Source of the DNA: Vermamoeba vermiformis
Lineage: Eukaryota > Tubulinea > Echinamoebida
NCBI GenBank assembly: GCA_045837725.1
Contig: JBEWZL010000260.1
Coordinates: 62,001-126,000, forward strand
DNA: 64,000 nucleotides
Direction: 5' to 3'
The notes under the pieces are model-generated. The model saw only the letters and a program-made list of their open reading frames with translations. It was not told where the DNA came from and ran no database searches. The translations under genes were made by a program, and so were the position numbers. Shown piece by piece: positions 58,572 to 64,000 of this stretch (its first letter is position 1; each line of letters begins with the position of its first letter).

Positions 58572-61024
58572 ATGCTTTTGGCTCGAAGAGTTTTTCGAAA
58601 TCTTGGAAGATCAGTTGTGGCCAAAATAACCTGCAAAAACAGGTATGTTGCCGTATTATTATTAAAAATGGATTAATTAATTTTGCGTAGATCGCTGTAT
58701 TCTTTGGTTTCGAAAGACAAGAAGGGATTCGTCAGCAGAAAATCGTCTGGTCTGACGCACGCCCAAAAATCTCTCTTTTCTAGCGCTATCTCGAAGGAAT
58801 TTCAGAATAATCTAGCTAATTATGTCATCGGGAACAAGAAGCGTAAGTAGCAAATTCAGTTTTATTTTAAGCTGCAAATCCGAACTGACTTTCCGCCGGC
58901 GCACAGTGCGCGAGTGTACAAACCAAGATTTAGCAAACTGGATGGAACGACAAAATGAGTATTCAAAAGCGGCTATTGACCTTGTCCGCAGCACTCCTGA
59001 GTTGAGTGGACGATTCATGTCTGAGGATTTTGACTCGTTTTTGGGTTTCTTGCCTGTGTTAACTCGAAAGAACGTGCACAGTTACTTTCAGGCTGCAGTT
59101 GAACGTAAGCAAGTACTGCTCGAGAGCACTGTTATTAATTCAAACAGGAATGCTGCTGCCATTTAGTCAAACTCTTCCTGTCATCACAGATGAAGAGATT
59201 TCTGCAAAGATTAAGTCATCTCTGCCATACATCCAGGATATGATAACTAAATCAAGTGATCTGGCATGGCAACAGAAGAATATTTGCAGTTACATTGCCA
59301 ATCCACTGCCTGTACATGTGGAACCTCCAAGTACTGAGATCAGATGGAATACATTCTTTTTTGATGACTTGCTCACACAAGATGAGCCATTCAAAAGGCT
59401 AAAGCTTGCTATTGATGATGCTAAATCGTCAAACTCACAAGATATGAAACTAATCCACATCCTGCAAAGTACATAGACAGTTGTTTGAAAAAGTAGAACT
59501 AACAATGTGACATTAGTGAGTGGGGCTGGCAAAACTCATTTTGCAATTTCATATGCCAGAAAGGGGGATGCTGGTGGTATTGTGTTACGTAATCTCGACA
59601 ATTACCACAAATCTCTATTTGATGCTGCAGAAAGGACCATTAGTCAAGCACGAAAAATGTTGACAAACAGCAATATCACTGAAGAAAAGAAGTTTTTGGA
59701 GCGCTCTAAGAGAACAATGATGCTAATTTCATTAACTGCTCTTGAATTAGCTGAAAAATTTTACAATGAAGGTACTACCCTTCATATTCTTCTAAGACTA
59801 ACATTTGAGTAGCCAAAGAAAAGTTTGCAACTAAGAAGGAACTGCATGATGCCCTTGTGCACTTCCTCTTCACTTGGGGCAGAGATCTAGTTACCAAGAT
59901 GTTTGACCGAAACCTGACATATGTTACAAATGATGCAGAATTTGAGAATTTTGCAAAAAAATATGCAAATTTTGCTAAGGACCAACAGCTTGTGATATTT
60001 CTAGATGAAATTCATTTACTTGCTTTCCAGATGGAGGGAGAATTCATTCATGAAATCCCTACTAAAGATGAAAGTATGCCAGCCCATCAAACACCAACAG
60101 CCAGACAGGTCTCCAATGATGAGTTGGTAAGATAACCTTTACATTAGCACACTTCCATTCTAAGAAAAAAAAGGGTTCTCAAGCACCACAGCCCTTAAAT
60201 ACTATCTTTAAGAGATCAACATCACTACTCTATGTTCTTGTCCTTGCTATGGAGAGCTTCTTGAAGTTGCACAGAATAACAGTGAGTAGAATACAGTACC
60301 TTCCTAGTTGACAATTAGCAGCACATAACAACTTCAACTTCATATTCTGCTATGAGATTTTTTACTGAACAGACAAGTGCACGTGGCAGATTTCGCATTC
60401 ACTACTTCTTGCATTATGAAGATGATAAGGACCGTTTAGATCGGTTCAAAGAACTTTTGTTCAAAACTTTTGGAAAGGAGAGAGTTGAGCCTCTGTTTCT
60501 CGAGTATCTCACAGAATTTCGTGCGCTTGCTTCTCGACCAGTGTATCTGTGGAATCTATTCAATATGGTAAGCAACGTTCATAAATAAGCTGTTCTAAGC
60601 TAGCTATCAAGGTCATAGCAAAAGATGTTGATACAGGATCATTTGAAAGCTTTTTCCACTTGTGGGTGGAAAGGGCAGTCAATGATGCTGAATCAAGAGC
60701 AGAATACTACTTCACCAAAGCAAAGACACAAGCATCAAATAATGCAGTAAGAGTAACAAATTCAACCAATTTTGGTGATACTGACTCTTAAAGGTAAACC
60801 GTGTTATTCGGGAAATTGCCCTTGGAGCAAATACTACTGAGTTGGAAATTGAGGATTGTGAGAAATTAATTGAGCTTGGCTTAATTGATATCAAAAATAT
60901 GTCATTTCCTCCCAAAGAGAAAACTGTGGCATTGGCAACAGACTATTACTTGCGCAGGACCATCCAAGAATCATTCCAAGCCCTCATACAGGCATGTGAT
61001 TCTGATAACAGTACGAAGACTTAA
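58572..61024 (+). CDS. SAM-like/P-loop NTPase with mitochondrial-type leader, copy 2
   Basis: The start MLLARRVFRNLGRSVVAKIT at 58572 looks like a mitochondrial presequence: Arg-rich, hydrophobic, no acids. A 48-bp intron (58643-58690) joins it to RSLYSLVSKDKKGFVSRKSS and QNNLANYVIGNKK. A 64-bp intron (58842-58905) then leads in frame to LRECTNQDLANWMERQ, a SAM-like domain. Further on are WNTFFFDDLL, Walker A VSGAGKTHF, a helical block (RTMMLISLTALELAEKFYNE) and Walker B IFLDEIHLL. The long C-terminal part includes RFRIHYFLHYEDDKDRLDRF and ends DSDNSTKT. An ATG at 58822 would give a shorter protein but ignores the conserved intron. Codon use is A/T-rich compared with its neighbours. Function unknown; an AAA/STAND-type ATPase is the best guess. 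Confidence 0.65.
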
Positions 61025-61166
61025 AATAATTGAACCAGATCACTAGTTGTAACCTATCATATGTAATAGCCTTGATATAAGATTGTTTTTCGATAAATGT
61101 CAGTTTTTTAGACGACTAAGGATTGTGCTTCAAAAGGTAACTTACAGCAGCAATATCAATTTATGC

Positions 61167-63706
61167 TTAGTAGTCAGATGTATTAACTGAACCTTCAGGG
61201 TCCAACAAAGGAGTACCCTCCATAGCATTTTGTTTCTTAGTGTCCAAGAAGAACACGCAAATGCAGGCTACGAACACGTCAGAATAAATCTTGGCGTATG
61301 GATCTAATTCATTCACTTTGACTTACCGGCAATCGAAGGCACAGCACCCCATGAAATACCATAAGCCAAGTTCTGATCGAAAGCGGCGATGAGACCAGCA
61401 GCGATGTAAACTGAAGCTGTTTGCGCAACGACGGAGGCGCTGTTAAGGACACCTAAAACAACGAACAACAATCAGAGCCAGAACTATCATATTAGCGATT
61501 GGCTAATAGCGTACCCATGAAGAGACCAGCGTCTTCAGAAGCGACGAGATCAGACATCAAAGCGAAAGGAATCGAGTTGAACGAGGTGTAGTTGAACGAG
61601 ACCAAAGAGGCCAAAACGATGGCAATCACCAAGCGGTGCTCGGCTGAATAAGATGTCAGTAAAGTTCTTACGTTGTATTTATCACTACAGGTCCTTGTAA
61701 GTTCCCATTTTAATCACGTGGTCAGTCTTAAATGAGAGCCGTGTCTAAGGCCATAGTGGTGTGTTGTACGTACCAGGGAACGAGTCCAAAAAGAACAAGC
61801 TAATGTAGCAACCAGTGGCCACAACTTGAGAGCTCAAGTACGCGACTTTAACACCAACGCCCTTGATAATCAAAGGCAACACGAGCGAGTACAAGAACGA
61901 AGCTGCAGCGAAGCAAGCAGAGGCGTAGAGACCCATCTTGAGACCTTCAGTTTCGTTGTCTTTGTACAAGTTGTTTTGGAAGAAAGTCGTCAAGCTGACC
62001 ATCATAGGGGCATAGGCGGCCCTAAGAACTCAATTAGAACTCTGTCATGTGTTCACTAACATAGCATCATCATCGAATGACACGTGTCAACAAAGGTATT
62101 AGACCCCACTACAGCGGCCCAACAAAGCACCAGTGACACGTGTCAAAAATTCATGTCAGGCGCACGTACCAAGAGAAGAAATACAAGGCAACAATCTTGA
62201 AGATCGGACGGTTCATGCTCTTGAAACCAATAATGATCTTCTTGAACACACCACCAATGCTTTGACGAGGAACTGTTACACGATAGATTAGACTAAATAG
62301 CTAACCTCACGCTATAATAATTGCACGTACCGCCAGCAGGTCTTCTGTATTGTTTCTCGTTCGCTGAGAACATTGTTGGGATCAAACTGAAGATGACGAA
62401 CTCGACACCCAAAACTTCATAACGCCATTAGTACGTCTCACTACTGATAGCTAGTTATACTTACTGAACAAGAAGAAGTACGGATCTTTCACGGTGATGA
62501 ACAACGCACCAATAATATTGGCAATAATGTTGGCCAGACCTAAACGTTCGATTAAGGGCTAGTTCAAATAACACTACTAAATAGGGCCAAAATATCGATA
62601 TCCAAGACGTACCCATGACAGTCGAGACCATGGCGTTACCGAGCTGCAACTTCTCTTCGGGCACAACGTCATTGACGAGCGTACGAGCAGGACCTTGCAT
62701 CACGTTGACCATCAAGTTCATCAGAGCCAAGCCAAGCATCTGTCGTTGAATAATATGAGCTAACACGTAACTAAGATTGCTGCTATTCAATCAATAATTT
62801 CGAAAATCAACCGCTTCAATTTCAAGAGCATTGCAATTTGGAGGTTGGATCCATTGCCGACCCCGCTATTTAATTGGTATGCAATTTTGATACGATCGTT
62901 TGCGCGGTAGTAAGTAATAGCAATAAGGTCAAGCGAACTTACAGCAAGGAGGATGGCCCAAGTGTGATCGTGCGGATCTTCTCCGTTAACATTATCGCCC
63001 AAAATAGCGCCAAATTTGACGCACAGACCAATTAAAGCCATACCAACAGCTATTCAATAAGAAAGCACGATTAATATCGCTAAAATCAATATCATTGCGA
63101 ATTTTAATTACCGCAGAAGATTGTGCCGAACAAAATGAACGGGCGTCTGCGACCTAATCGACCAGTGTAGCTAAAAATAGAAAATCATATTAGCTCCATC
63201 GTAATAACGAAAATAGAAAGAGAAATCAAAACCAATTTTAAAAATAAAAACGGAATTTAATTCGAGTGTCTGAATGCATTCATAGCATAATAACAGTAAT
63301 CAAATGATTCCAAAATATTGGTATATTTTTATCAATAATTACTGTTTGTTAAACACGATCGAAAGAAGATCGGTGAATTTTACCTATCACTAATGACTCC
63401 TACAATTGGCTGAACGATAAAACCTGTACTTCTATAATTAGTGCACTTCTACTTTTCGACTTTCAGACGCCTCTACGAACCGCTGATAGGGCCAGCAGTT
63501 GCCATGACAATGTTCGTCGTGGATTTGGAGAGTTTCAATGTTTTTGTGAACAATGGACCGCCTAATGCGAATTGAATACTATCTAATACAAAAAGTCAGC
63601 AACAGAATATTACGGATCGCTCGATCGGGATCTTACAAACAAACTGCACTCCGGCAAGAGCGAAAGTGACGCAAAACAGCCACAGACTATACAAAAACCC
63701 GTTCAT
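61167..63706 (-). CDS. MFS sugar transporter, SLC45/sucrose-carrier type
   Basis: A twelve-helix major-facilitator transporter resembling SLC45 and plant SUT proton-sugar symporters. The start MNGFLYSLWLFCVTFALAGV at 63706 is the first helix; ATAGPISGFIVQPIVGVISD and a following GRRRPF-type loop are the family hallmark between helices 2 and 3. GLALMNLMVNVMQGPARTLV and VPEEKLQLGNAMVSTVMG match the helix 4-5 region. The C-terminal half has LYASACFAAASFLYSLVLP and FNSIPFALMSDLVAS-type wording, ending GTPLLDPEGSVNTSDY. About ten short introns. Convergent with the NTPase gene (142 bp). A broken partial copy lies 3 kb away. Confidence 0.85.
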
Positions 63707-64000
63707 TGTTCTTCTCTCGATTCTATTTCGCTAACTAATGAAATGTCTGCAGAAGAGAGATTGTGCCAGTTTTGGTGATATCGCCAAAGAAAAGGAGAGA
63801 CTTGGAAGGAAAACGCTCCTTTACGCGACCTAGTGTATCGATTCGCCAGCAGGACATTGTATAAACGCTATTTACAATTTATTCAAGTATTCTACATTTA
63901 AACGCTTGAAAAGCCGGGTAACGACTTAAAAATAACTTACTTAGTTCTTTTAGAACTACAAATAAATAAACTTCTTGTTTTTTGTTGTCACTATAGTATT
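63707..64000. other. Upstream region of the transporter gene
   Basis: AT-rich intergenic sequence that should contain the promoter of the transporter gene. No gene is visible before the window ends. Confidence 0.4.

Noticed and set aside
58418-58690. Long plus-strand frame beginning MRYVVLSVGKEPL as a separate gene
   Set aside because: Its codons run through the presequence exon in the wrong frame, and its end does not splice in phase to the next exon.
58822-59166. ATG at 58822 as the start of the second NTPase
   Set aside because: It reads through a well-formed intron (gtaagt ... ctgac ... cacag) whose removal gives the same junction and phase as the paralogue.
1-64000. tRNA, rRNA, CRISPR arrays and transposable elements
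   Set aside because: I looked for clover-leaf sequences, regular direct repeats, terminal repeats and transposase or reverse-transcriptase motifs and saw none that could be supported by eye.

Overview
The window is compact, intron-rich eukaryotic nuclear DNA. Every gene that could be modelled uses GT-AG introns. Most introns are very short: the five in the RNA polymerase III subunit gene are 58, 51, 51, 50 and 50 bp. Many carry a CTAAC/CTAAT-like branch site a few bases before the acceptor. Neighbouring genes are often tail-to-tail with under 40 bp between stop codons. The gene content (calpain, VPS28, FGGY kinase, SLC45-type sugar carrier, eIF5A, Pol III) fits a unicellular opisthokont, an early-diverging fungus or an amoebozoan; the sequence alone does not settle which.

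Layout. 0.4-8.7 kb: RNA polymerase III largest subunit (+), a mitochondrial carrier (-), a short-chain dehydrogenase (-) and a small F-box protein (+). 8.7-21.1 kb: a helical-repeat protein (+), a large calpain-like protein that has lost its catalytic cysteine (-), eIF5A (+), ESCRT-I subunit VPS28 (-) and an unrecognised three-exon gene (-). 21.7-34 kb: a tiny membrane protein (+), an EF-hand protein (-), a giant EF-hand/coiled-coil/tail-anchored protein of about 2,650 residues (-) and a secreted protein (-). 34-48 kb: a xanthine dehydrogenase/aldehyde oxidase homologue with an unusual N-terminus (+), a seven-helix receptor-like protein with a lumenal domain (+), a SAM-like/P-loop NTPase (-), an FGGY ribulokinase (+) and an unrecognised membrane protein (-). 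48-64 kb: a tandem pair of flavin amine oxidases (+), a secreted protein built of four L-type-lectin-like modules (-), a small beta-grasp-like gene (+), a lectin exon relic, a rearranged fragment of a sugar-transporter gene (-), a second SAM-like/P-loop NTPase (+) and the intact transporter gene (-).

The genes are mostly independent housekeeping, membrane and secretory functions, not one pathway. Threads worth following are: (i) two paralogous genes, 15 kb apart on opposite strands, encoding a SAM-like domain and a P-loop NTPase; one clearly carries a mitochondrial-style leader; (ii) four apparent +1 frame changes confined to two neighbouring calcium-binding/coiled-coil genes; (iii) gene conversion between the amine oxidase pair; and (iv) scattered debris of the lectin and transporter genes around 56-58 kb, beside the second NTPase gene. 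No transposon, virus-like element, CRISPR array, tRNA or rRNA gene was recognised.
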